From Bacteroidaceae bacterium (GTDB lineage Bacteria; Bacteroidota; Bacteroidia; Bacteroidales; Bacteroidaceae), in contig JAFYWE010000231.1 of assembly GCA_017558165.1 (NCBI GenBank), forward strand, positions 1 through 12,276: a stretch of 12,276 nucleotides of DNA, given 5' to 3'. This document shows, in pieces, positions 5,922-12,276 of this stretch (the stretch's first letter is position 1; every line of letters begins with the position of its first letter). Position numbers and translations under genes: made by a program. The notes under the pieces are model-generated. The model was given only the letters and a program-made list of their open reading frames with translations, did not search any database and was not told where the DNA came from.

Positions 5922-8006
5922 TTATAAATGTTGGCATATGCTCTCAATGCCGTCGCGCTCGAGCAGTGCCCCGATCTGTGGCTTGCGTCCGCGGAAACGG
6001 ATGTACAGCTCCATGGGGTGCTCGCTGTCTCCCTTGGAGAGGATGTTGTCGCGGAACGACTGGGCTGTCTTCATGTTTAGTATGCCCTCTTCCTTGAATC
6101 TTGAGTATGCATCGGCATCGAGTACCTCGGCCCATTTGTAGCTGTAGTATCCGGCAGCATATCCGCCCGACATTATGTGCCCGAACTGTGGCGTGATACC
6201 GGTCTCCTTGATTACTGGCATTACCCTGAGTGCGGCTGTCACCGACTGCTCATACTCGAGCACGTCACCGTCGAATGGCTCCGATATGTTGTGCCATGCC
6301 TGGTCTATGAGTCCGAGCCCCACCTGACGTACGCATTGGTAGGCGGCCTTGAAAGTCTGCGCTTTCTTTATCCTCTGCAGTGTCTCCTCGGGGATGCTCT
6401 CGCCGCTCTTGTGGTGGAATGCGAAGTGCCTGAGGAACTCCTCCTCGGTGGCGAAGTTCTCCATTATCTGCGATGGTAGCTCAACGAAGTCCCACAGCAC
6501 ATTGGGGCTGCACTGTCCAGGGTAGGTGACGTCGGAGAGTATGCCGTGCAGGCAGTGGCCGAACTCGTGCATCAAGGTGTTGAACTCGTCGTGGTTCAGC
6601 AACGTGGGCTTGCCCGGCATTGGCTTGCGGTAGTTGGTGGAGAGTGTTATGTGTGGGCGGTGGTCTACGCCGTCACCGTCCTTATACTGTGGCTTTATGG
6701 AATCCATCCATGCGCCGGCATGCTTGCCCTTGCGTGCGAAGAAATCGCAGTAGAGCAGTGCTATGTAACGTCCGTCGTAGTCATACACCTCCCATACCTT
6801 CACGTCGGGGTTGAACACTGGTATCTCATGGTTCTGCTTGAATGTGATGCCGTAGAGGCGGGTGGCAAGGTAGAATGCTCCGTAGATTGCCTGGTTCAGC
6901 TCAAAGTAGGGGCGTATCATCTCGTCATTGAGGTTGTACTTCTGCTCCTTGAGCTTCTCGGAGTAGTAGGCGAAGTCCCAGCGTTGGAACGCGAAGCCGT
7001 CGCCCTCATGGCGGCGTGCGAATTCCTCAATCTCATCCATCTCCTTGCGTGCAGCGGGCAGGTATGACCATGTGAGCCTGCCCAGCATCGAGAACACTGC
7101 GTCTGTGTTCTGCGCCATGCGCTCGGCAAGTATGTAGTCGCTGTATGTGTTGTAGCCAAGGAGACGTGCAAGCTTCAGGCGCTTGTTCACTATTTCCTTT
7201 ACAATCTCCCTGTTGTCGAACTCGTTGCCCTTGGCACCTATGGTGTTGTATGCCATGTATATCTGTCGGCGCAGTTCGCGGTTACGGCAGTATGTGATGA
7301 AAGGCAGGTAGCTTGGGCGATGGAGCGTGAATATCCAGCCCTCCTTGCCGTTCTCCTTTGCGAGGTTCGCGGCTGACTCGATGACATCCTCGGGCAAGCC
7401 CTCAATGTCGCCAGCATCGGTGATGTGTAGTGTGAACGCGTCGGTGTCCTTTATGCTGTTCTCCTGGAACTTCAGTGACAGGGCTGTCAGTCTCTCGGTG
7501 AGCCCGCGGTAAGTGTCGCGCTCCTCGCCCTTGAGGTTGGCTCCGCCACGTACGAACATGGTGTATGTCTGCTCAAGCAGTCGTTTCTGTGCGGTGTCAA
7601 GGTTGCTGTTGTCGCCCTTATACACCTCCTTGATGCGTGCGAAGAGTCTCTCGTTGAGCGATATGTTGTTCTGGTGCGCTGTGCACAACAGCTGTATCTG
7701 TTCCTCCACGGCAAGAATCTCGTCGTAGCTCCTTGCGTTGATGAGCGCGTTGAATGCGCATACCACAACGCTCAATTCTGTGCCGCAGTAGTCAAGTCTT
7801 GCTATGGTGTTCTCGAATGTGGCCTTCTCGCTGTCGTTGCAGATGGCCTCAATGGCAACCTCTTCCTTTCTTATACACTCCTCGACGGCCGGAACAAAGT
7901 GTTCCAGTGTTATGCGGTCATATGGAACGGCACCGAAAGGTCTTCTTTCGCCGTTCAGCAATGGGTTGCTCTCCAAGTTGTATTTCTTATCATTATCTGT
8001 ACTCAT
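5922..8006 (-). CDS. dcp: M3 family zinc oligopeptidase, Dcp-like peptidyl-dipeptidase
   Basis: The 694-residue metallopeptidase is read from the ATG at 8006. A TTG two codons upstream (8012) could extend it by two residues. The zinc site is HEFGH (480-484) with E509 in FVELPSQ as third ligand, the M3 pattern. GYAAGYYSYKWAEVLDADAY (616-635) and the C-terminal blocks (LSKGDSE..., FRGRKPQIGALL) match Dcp more closely than OpdA/PrlC as I recall them. Length fits the about 680-residue E. coli enzymes. There is no signal peptide, so it should act in the cytoplasm, removing dipeptides from the C termini of short peptides. It heads the operon with the DUF4847-like lipoprotein, deaminase and S41 genes. 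Its leader, if the promoter at 8175-8204 is right, is about 160 nt and contains an inverted repeat. The exact Dcp or oligopeptidase A identity is inferred. Confidence 0.9.
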   Translation of the reverse strand: MSTDNDKKYNLESNPLLNGERRPFGAVPYDRITLEHFVPAVEECIRKEEVAIEAICNDSEKATFENTIARLDYCGTELSVVVCAFNALINARSYDEILAVEEQIQLLCTAHQNNISLNERLFARIKEVYKGDNSNLDTAQKRLLEQTYTMFVRGGANLKGEERDTYRGLTERLTALSLKFQENSIKDTDAFTLHITDAGDIEGLPEDVIESAANLAKENGKEGWIFTLHRPSYLPFITYCRNRELRRQIYMAYNTIGAKGNEFDNREIVKEIVNKRLKLARLLGYNTYSDYILAERMAQNTDAVFSMLGRLTWSYLPAARKEMDEIEEFARRHEGDGFAFQRWDFAYYSEKLKEQKYNLNDEMIRPYFELNQAIYGAFYLATRLYGITFKQNHEIPVFNPDVKVWEVYDYDGRYIALLYCDFFARKGKHAGAWMDSIKPQYKDGDGVDHRPHITLSTNYRKPMPGKPTLLNHDEFNTLMHEFGHCLHGILSDVTYPGQCSPNVLWDFVELPSQIMENFATEEEFLRHFAFHHKSGESIPEETLQRIKKAQTFKAAYQCVRQVGLGLIDQAWHNISEPFDGDVLEYEQSVTAALRVMPVIKETGITPQFGHIMSGGYAAGYYSYKWAEVLDADAYSRFKEEGILNMKTAQSFRDNILSKGDSEHPMELYIRFRGRKPQIGALLERDGIESICQHL

Positions 8007-8064
8007 AATCAAATCCGTTTAGTAGTCATATAGCGATTGGCCCATTACTTGTTTTTTTGCGAGC

Positions 8065-8138
8065 TTGTCATCCTGAGCAGGGCGAAGGATCACAAAGACT
8101 TATGGGAAAAAGATGCTTCGTTGCACTCAGCATGACAA
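8065..8138. repeat. MITE-like imperfect inverted repeat (GTCATCCTGAGC...GCTCAGCATGAC type)
   Basis: The left arm (8065-8091, TTGTCATCCTGAGC...GAAGGATC) and right arm (8112-8138, GATGCTTCG...CATGACAA) agree at 20 of 27 positions when one is reverse-complemented, with a 20-base spacer. The wording is the well-known interspersed GTCATTCTGAGC...GAAGAATC type found in many bacterial genomes, so this is probably a copy of a small mobile repeat. It lies between the operon promoter candidate and the M3 start, so its RNA could fold into a hairpin in the leader. The apparent 68-codon frame over it is a by-product. Confidence 0.75.
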
Positions 8139-8174
8139 TTTGTGCCGGGGTAACCGCTATTTTGTTTTATAACA

Positions 8175-8204
8175 CAAAATTAAGCATTTATATCATGACT
8201 CAAG
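8175..8204 (-). promoter_or_regulatory. Candidate promoter of the four-gene operon
   Basis: On the minus strand, TAATTTTG (8182 to 8175) matches the Bacteroides -7 consensus TAnnTTTG. A -33-like CTTG (8204 to 8201) stands 18 bp upstream, one base off TTTG and one base short of the usual spacing. The start of transcription would be near 8168, about 160 nt before the M3 gene, downstream of the nagA terminator. Confidence 0.4.
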
Positions 8205-8261
8205 GTTTCTGTTTTGATATTTTTAGTATAGTTAATGATTTTTTACGGCATACAACTGTAT

Positions 8262-8297
8262 AAAAACAACAAGACTCCCGGTTAGGGGAGTCCTGTT
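8262..8297 (-). terminator. Intrinsic terminator of nagA
   Basis: On the minus strand the stem AACAGGACTCCC pairs with GGGAGTCTTGTT (8297-8286 with 8279-8268, one G-T wobble) around a 6-base loop and is followed by GTTTTT. It begins 21 bp past the nagA stop. It shields the M3 operon from nagA readthrough. Confidence 0.88.
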
Positions 8298-8318
8298 ATT
8301 GGAATGTCGTTAATGGTA

Positions 8319-9482
8319 TCAGATGTTATATGTGCCCTCGACAAGCTGGCCCATAGCCCATACTGCGCGTACGTTCAAATCGTCGTCAAGGATCATGATA
8401 TCAGCATCCTTGTCCTTCTGCAATGAACCCTTGCGGTCGTATACGTTCATGATCTTTGAAGGTGTCTCTGATGCCATGCGGATAGCGTCGTCCAATGGAA
8501 TCTCGGCCTTCTGTACGAGTGTACGGATAAGACGGTCCATTGTGGCTACGGAACCTGCAAGAGCTGAGCGGTCGGCCAGCTTACATACGCCGTCCTCGAT
8601 GATCACGCGTGGGTCGAACGCTGTTGTGCTGTCACTTGCCGCGCATGCAAGAGCATCGGTGATAACGCAGGCACGCTCAACACCCTTGATGCGGTGGATG
8701 AGACGCAGGATTGTCGGTGGCACGTGGATACCATCAGCAACAACCTCGACAGTCATGTCATCATGCAGGTAGATACTCTCCACAGTACCCTCGTACTTAT
8801 ACTCGCGGCGCTTGTGGAAACCTGGCATTGCGTTGTAGAAGTGTGTGGCGTGGGTATATCCGTTCTTGCGTGCAGCGTGGATATCGTCATACTCGGCCTG
8901 GGTGTGCGCAACTGATGCGAGGATGCCCTTTGATGTGATGTACTTACCGAACTGCATTGCGCCAGGGAGCTCAGGAGCGGCGTCCCAACGCTTGATACAA
9001 TCCCACTTCTCGACGAGAGGAATGTACTCGTTTGGATCGGGGTCCTTGATGTTCTCTGGCAACTGACCGCCGGCCATGGCCATATTCAGGTAGTGACCCT
9101 CGAGGTGAAGACCAAGAACCGGGCTGTTGGGCTCGGCCATGAGCTTTGTACATGTCTCGGCAGCAGCCTCAATCATGGGTACTGTTGATGATGAAAGGGT
9201 AGGGAAGATACTTGTTGTACCATGCTTCATGTGTGCCTTGATTGCACCACGGAATGCCTCCTCGGTACCCTCCATGAAGTCGCAACTGCCACCACCGTGG
9301 ATGTGGATCTCCACACCGCCAGGTACTACGTACATACCCTTCGCGTCAATTATTTCTGCACCGATGACTGCAAGGTCGCAATTTGTCACTTCAAGAATCT
9401 TGTTATCACGGATGATAACTGAACCGTCCTTCATCCAACCCTGTGGAGTAAGGATTTTACCGTTGATAATTTGCTTAAGCAT
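8319..9482 (-). CDS. nagA: N-acetylglucosamine-6-phosphate deacetylase
   Basis: The 387-residue amidohydrolase removes acetate from GlcNAc-6-phosphate in the cytoplasm, the committed step of amino-sugar catabolism before NagB. Motifs in order: GGVEIHIHGG (55-64, H60 and H62), HLEGH (126-130, E128 as metal ligand), VAHTQ with H193, ATHFYNAMP with H214, VVADGIHV (H253) and VITDAL with catalytic D276. E. coli NagA counterparts are E131, H195, H216 and D273. The block after E128 reads GHYLNMAMAGGQ, where most family members have GP and GA(H/Q); this may be a lineage variant. The ATG at 9482 gives the normal N terminus (MLKQIINGKIL); a longer frame back to 9554 adds an unconvincing 24 residues and crosses the promoter. 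Leader is A-rich. No nagB, transporter or regulator is in the window. It is transcribed divergently from GSIII. Confidence 0.93.
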   Translation of the reverse strand: MLKQIINGKILTPQGWMKDGSVIIRDNKILEVTNCDLAVIGAEIIDAKGMYVVPGGVEIHIHGGGSCDFMEGTEEAFRGAIKAHMKHGTTSIFPTLSSSTVPMIEAAAETCTKLMAEPNSPVLGLHLEGHYLNMAMAGGQLPENIKDPDPNEYIPLVEKWDCIKRWDAAPELPGAMQFGKYITSKGILASVAHTQAEYDDIHAARKNGYTHATHFYNAMPGFHKRREYKYEGTVESIYLHDDMTVEVVADGIHVPPTILRLIHRIKGVERACVITDALACAASDSTTAFDPRVIIEDGVCKLADRSALAGSVATMDRLIRTLVQKAEIPLDDAIRMASETPSKIMNVYDRKGSLQKDKDADIMILDDDLNVRAVWAMGQLVEGTYNI

Positions 9483-9561
9483 AATATTTTGGTTAGTGTT
9501 ATGTTTTATCAACTTATGCGGCAAAGCGACCGGCGAGGCCTCTTGATGCCACATTTCCCTA

Positions 9562-9596
9562 CAAAGTTATTTAAATAATCGTATGTCCTGCTAAAA
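9562..9596 (-). promoter_or_regulatory. nagA: Candidate nagA promoter
   Basis: On the minus strand, TAACTTTG (9569 to 9562) is an exact TAnnTTTG box. A T-rich TTTTAG (9596 to 9591) stands about 21 bp upstream but lacks the G of TTTG. A start near 9556 would give a 5' leader of about 75 nt. Confidence 0.45.
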
Positions 9597-9602
9597 ATAA
9601 CG

Positions 9603-9622
9603 ATATTTTTTATAAAAAATAT
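9603..9622. promoter_or_regulatory. 20-bp perfect AT palindrome upstream of the nagA promoter
   Basis: Bases 9603-9612 (ATATTTTTTA) and 9613-9622 (TAAAAAATAT) are perfect reverse complements. It sits directly beyond the nagA -33 region, where an operator or an A-tract element that lifts promoter strength would act. The function is inferred; AT-rich palindromes also arise by chance. Confidence 0.35.
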
Positions 9623-9871
9623 TGCTTTGCAGTGTCTGTGACGGCAGTTCTGGGACGTCGGACGCTTTGTTTGTGCTATACTATCTGTAAATAAAATGTC
9701 TGTTATGTGGCTGTTTTGCTTGCATAATGTTAAAAGGTGCAACTTTGGTGTGTTCTTGATTTATGATGTCTGTTTTTGTAAAAATGCAGTGTTTTTGCTT
9801 CCTTTTTCTGATAATGCGGGTTGCTTTTTGATGTTTTTACCTTGAAATTACCTCCTTTTTTAGTAAAATCG

Positions 9872-9902
9872 TTTGTTGTGTGGGTCAATGCTGTTATATT
9901 TG
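9872..9902 (+). promoter_or_regulatory. glnN: Promoter of the GSIII gene
   Basis: TTTG (9872-9875), then a 19-bp spacer, then TATATTTG (9895-9902) is an exact fit to the Bacteroides sigma-ABfr promoter TTTG/TAnnTTTG. Transcription would begin near 9909, about 100 nt before the ATG at 10009. Confidence 0.75.
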
Positions 9903-10008
9903 CACATATTTTATAATTTTACAAAAAGTAAACAATGTGTGTGCCGTTGTGATTGGCTTGCAAGGCTGCTTTTTGTCATAGACACGAACAATATACATTA
10001 TATATAAT

Positions 10009-12192
10009 ATGTCAAAGCTGAGATTTGAGGTGGTGACAGCAGCGTTCGCCAAGAACGCGGTAGAGGTTCCCAACCAGGCGGAGCGCCCGTCGGAGTATTT
10101 TGCGGTAAAGGTATTCAACCGCGAGAAGATGTTCAAGTATCTTCCAAAGGATGTATACTACAAGCTCATTGATGTAATTGACAATGATGCACCGCTTGAC
10201 AGCTCCATTGCTGACAGTGTTGCCGAGGGTATGAAGCGCTGGGCGGTAGAGAACGGCGCCACACACTATACACACTGGTTCCATCCGTTGACCGAGACTA
10301 CTGCCGAGAAGCACGATGCCTTTGTCGAGCACAATGGAAAGGGTGGTGTGCTCGAGGAGTTCTCGGGCAAGCTGCTTGTACAGCAGGAGCCTGATGCCTC
10401 TTCGTTCCCTAACGGCGGTATCCGCAGTACATTCGAGGCACGTGGCTATAGCGCATGGGATCCTACATCCCCAGCGTTCCTTATGGACGATACCCTCTGT
10501 GTACCTACTGTCTTCATCTCATATACTGGCGAGGCGCTTGACTACAAGGCTCCGTTGCTGAAGTCTCTGCGTGCGGTAGACAAGGCGGCGACCGATGTGT
10601 GCCGTTATTTTGACAAGAACGTGAAGAAGGTGACAACCTATCTTGGTTGGGAGCAGGAGTATTTCCTCGTTGATGAGGGGATGTTGCTTGCGCGTCCGGA
10701 CCTTCTTCTTACAGGCCGTACCCTTATGGGGCACGACAGTGCGAAGAACCAGCAGCTTGAGGACCACTATTTCGGTTCAATCCCCAAGCGCGTGGCCGCA
10801 TTCATGAAGGATCTTGAAATTGAGGCCTTGAAGCTGGGTATCCCTGCGAAGACCTGTCACAACGAGGCTGCTCCTAACCAGTTCGAGCTTGCTCCAATCT
10901 ACGAGGAGTGCAACCTTGCTGTCGACCACAACATGCTCATCATGGCGCTTATGAAAGAGGTGGCGCGTCGTCACGGTTTCCGCGTGCTGTTGCATGAGAA
11001 GCCTTTCAAGGGTGTCAACGGTTCTGGTAAGCACAACAACTGGTCGCTCGGTACCGATACCGGTGTACTGCTTATGGCACCGGGTAAGAACGACAAGGAC
11101 AACCTCCGTTTCATTACTTTTGTGGTGAATACCCTTGCGGCAATCTATCGTCACAACGGTCTTTTGAAAGCAAGTATAATGTCGGCGGCCAACTCTCACC
11201 GTCTTGGTGCGGCCGAGGCGCCACCGGCAATCATATCGAGCTTCCTTGGCTCGCATCTGTCATCGGTACTCGACCACATGGAGACAACCGATGATGTGGT
11301 GAAGATACTCAGCAAGCGCGAGCTCCGCCTGAATATTCCGGCTATTCCCGAGCTGATGATTGACAATACCGACCGCAACAGAACATCTCCGTTCGCCTTT
11401 ACCGGTAACCGTTTCGAGTTCCGTGGCGTCGGTTCCGAGGCTAACTGCGCATCGGCAATGATTGCCCTCAATACGGCAATGGCCGAGCAGTTGACAATCT
11501 TCAAGAGAGAGGTTGACGAACTCATTGAGAAGGGTGTCGCAAAGGAGGATGCTCTGGTACAGATAATCCGTAAATATATCAAGTATAGCAAGCCTGTCCG
11601 CTTCGACGGTAACGGCTACAGTGATGAGTGGCGTTGCGAGGCTGCAAAGCGTGGCCTTGACTGCGAGGCAAGTGCGCCGATTGTGTTTGACCGCTACCTC
11701 GACAAGGAGAGCGTGGAGATGTTCCGTCGCATGGATGTGATGACCGAGACTGAGCTCCGTGCCCGTAACGAGATCAAATGGGAGATGTATACAAAGAAGA
11801 TTCAGATTGAGGCGCGAGTGCTTGGTGACCTTGCCCTTAACCACATTGTCCCCACGGCTACAAAATATCAGAGTTCGCTCCTTGACAATGTCATAAAGAT
11901 GGAGCAGGTAATCGGCAAGGAAGAGGGTGACCGTCTCTCTGCCGGCAACATCAAGCTCGTGAAGGAAATGGCCGAGCATGTTGACGAGATCCGTCGCCTT
12001 GTGAATGAGCTTGTGGAGCGCCGTAAGGTTGCCAACCGCATTGCATGTGAGCGTGAGAAGGCCATTGCATACCACGATACCGTGGCGCCTATGCTTGAGG
12101 AGATACGTACGCACATCGACCAACTTGAACTTGTGGTTGACAACGAGCTCTGGACATTGCCCAAGTACAGGGAGCTGTTGTTCATTGTATGA
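10009..12192 (+). CDS. glnN: Type III glutamine synthetase (GSIII)
   Basis: The 727-residue enzyme makes glutamine from glutamate, ammonia and ATP in the cytoplasm. Length matches GSIII (Bacteroides fragilis about 729), far longer than GSI or GSII. The N-terminal GSIII region runs to about residue 200 (includes RWAVENGATHYTHWFHPLT and PDASSFPNGGIRSTFEARGY). Catalytic GS blocks follow: GWEQEYF (213-219), CHNEAAPNQFELAPI (283-297) with metal-binding glutamates, and HEKPFKGVNGSGKHNNWS (329-346) for ATP and glutamate. The C-terminal about 200 residues are a mostly helical GSIII extension. The ATG at 10009 follows a Bacteroides-type promoter and an A/T-rich leader. No PII (glnK), amtB or glnR is seen. 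The gene is monocistronic, bounded by its own terminator. B. fragilis literature calls it glnA; glnN is used for GSIII elsewhere. Confidence 0.97.
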   Translation: MSKLRFEVVTAAFAKNAVEVPNQAERPSEYFAVKVFNREKMFKYLPKDVYYKLIDVIDNDAPLDSSIADSVAEGMKRWAVENGATHYTHWFHPLTETTAEKHDAFVEHNGKGGVLEEFSGKLLVQQEPDASSFPNGGIRSTFEARGYSAWDPTSPAFLMDDTLCVPTVFISYTGEALDYKAPLLKSLRAVDKAATDVCRYFDKNVKKVTTYLGWEQEYFLVDEGMLLARPDLLLTGRTLMGHDSAKNQQLEDHYFGSIPKRVAAFMKDLEIEALKLGIPAKTCHNEAAPNQFELAPIYEECNLAVDHNMLIMALMKEVARRHGFRVLLHEKPFKGVNGSGKHNNWSLGTDTGVLLMAPGKNDKDNLRFITFVVNTLAAIYRHNGLLKASIMSAANSHRLGAAEAPPAIISSFLGSHLSSVLDHMETTDDVVKILSKRELRLNIPAIPELMIDNTDRNRTSPFAFTGNRFEFRGVGSEANCASAMIALNTAMAEQLTIFKREVDELIEKGVAKEDALVQIIRKYIKYSKPVRFDGNGYSDEWRCEAAKRGLDCEASAPIVFDRYLDKESVEMFRRMDVMTETELRARNEIKWEMYTKKIQIEARVLGDLALNHIVPTATKYQSSLLDNVIKMEQVIGKEEGDRLSAGNIKLVKEMAEHVDEIRRLVNELVERRKVANRIACEREKAIAYHDTVAPMLEEIRTHIDQLELVVDNELWTLPKYRELLFIV

Positions 12193-12204
12193 TATGATAC
12201 ACGA

Positions 12205-12247
12205 TACAAAAAAACGGAAGTCAAATTTGACTTCCGTTTTTTTTGTA
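12205..12247 (+). terminator. Strong, bidirectional-looking terminator after GSIII
   Basis: A perfect palindrome (12215-12236, arms CGGAAGTCAAA and TTTGACTTCCG) has seven A before it and eight T after it. It starts just past the stop at 12192. The A and T runs allow termination in both directions. Confidence 0.93.
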
Positions 12248-12276
12248 TAGTGTTTTTCTATAAGTTCGCGCTCTCG

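Larger units (their letters stand above)
9483..10008. promoter_or_regulatory. Divergent nagA / GSIII control region (526 bp)
   Basis: No convincing gene is present. A 77-codon minus-strand frame (9509-9742) and the start of an 80-codon minus-strand frame (9894-10136) cross promoters or glnN, lack family features and are not accepted. The region holds the nagA promoter candidate, the palindrome at 9603-9622, a stretch (about 9640-9880) whose plus strand is rich in T and G and poor in C, and the GSIII promoter. Confidence 0.7.

Noticed and set aside
6546..7067. 173-residue plus-strand frame
   Set aside because: Antisense to the M3 peptidase catalytic region; no family features.
8057..8263. 68-residue plus-strand frame
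   Set aside because: It lies over the interspersed repeat and the operon promoter and has no recognisable sequence.
9509..9742. 77-residue minus-strand frame
   Set aside because: It runs through the nagA promoter and AT palindrome; basic, low-order composition without homology cues.
11260..12123. 287-residue minus-strand frame
   Set aside because: Antisense to GSIII; long only because of codon bias on the coding strand.

Overview
The window looks like a chromosomal segment of a gut-type Bacteroidales bacterium (Bacteroides/Prevotella/Muribaculaceae-like). The reasons are a type III glutamine synthetase, a BspA-like leucine-rich-repeat protein, an S41 protease and DUF4847-type lipoprotein of Bacteroidetes type, promoters of the Bacteroides form TTTG-N19-TAnnTTTG, and A/T-rich leaders without clear Shine-Dalgarno sequences. 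I cannot name the species.

Layout: (1) Positions 1-1490, plus strand, are visibly more AT-rich than the rest. They hold the 3' end of a gene with an RNxxxH (HEPN-like) motif, then after 7 bp a secreted BspA-like LRR protein with nearly identical 69-bp tandem repeats, then a good intrinsic terminator. (2) 1490-1711 is a gap with a small open stretch on the minus strand and hairpins. (3) 1712-3268, minus, is a secreted GH30-type glycoside hydrolase. (4) 3424-8006, minus, is a tight four-gene operon read in the order M3 oligopeptidase (Dcp-like), small lipoprotein (probable DUF4847), dCMP/cytidine deaminase-family enzyme, S41 C-terminal processing protease. Its spacings are 11 bp, a 4-bp ATGA overlap and 10 bp. 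(5) 8007-8318 is an intergenic stretch with a MITE-like inverted repeat, a probable operon promoter and the nagA terminator. (6) 8319-9482, minus, is nagA. (7) 9483-10008 is a divergent control region with a nagA promoter candidate, a 20-bp AT palindrome and a very good Bacteroides-type promoter for the next gene. (8) 10009-12192, plus, is glutamine synthetase III, followed by a strong, possibly bidirectional terminator.

Functionally, most of the window is core metabolism and peptide or glycan turnover. GH30 would cut an extracytoplasmic polysaccharide. The M3 and S41 peptidases would handle peptides and envelope proteins. NagA deacetylates GlcNAc-6-phosphate in amino-sugar catabolism, which releases nitrogen downstream, and the divergently transcribed GSIII assimilates ammonia. 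I found no CRISPR array, tRNA, rRNA, transposase or obvious new multi-gene system. The most unusual material is the AT-rich left edge (HEPN-like fragment plus BspA-like repeats) and the non-coding hairpins and repeats. Many long antisense open frames lie over the real genes and are composition shadows.
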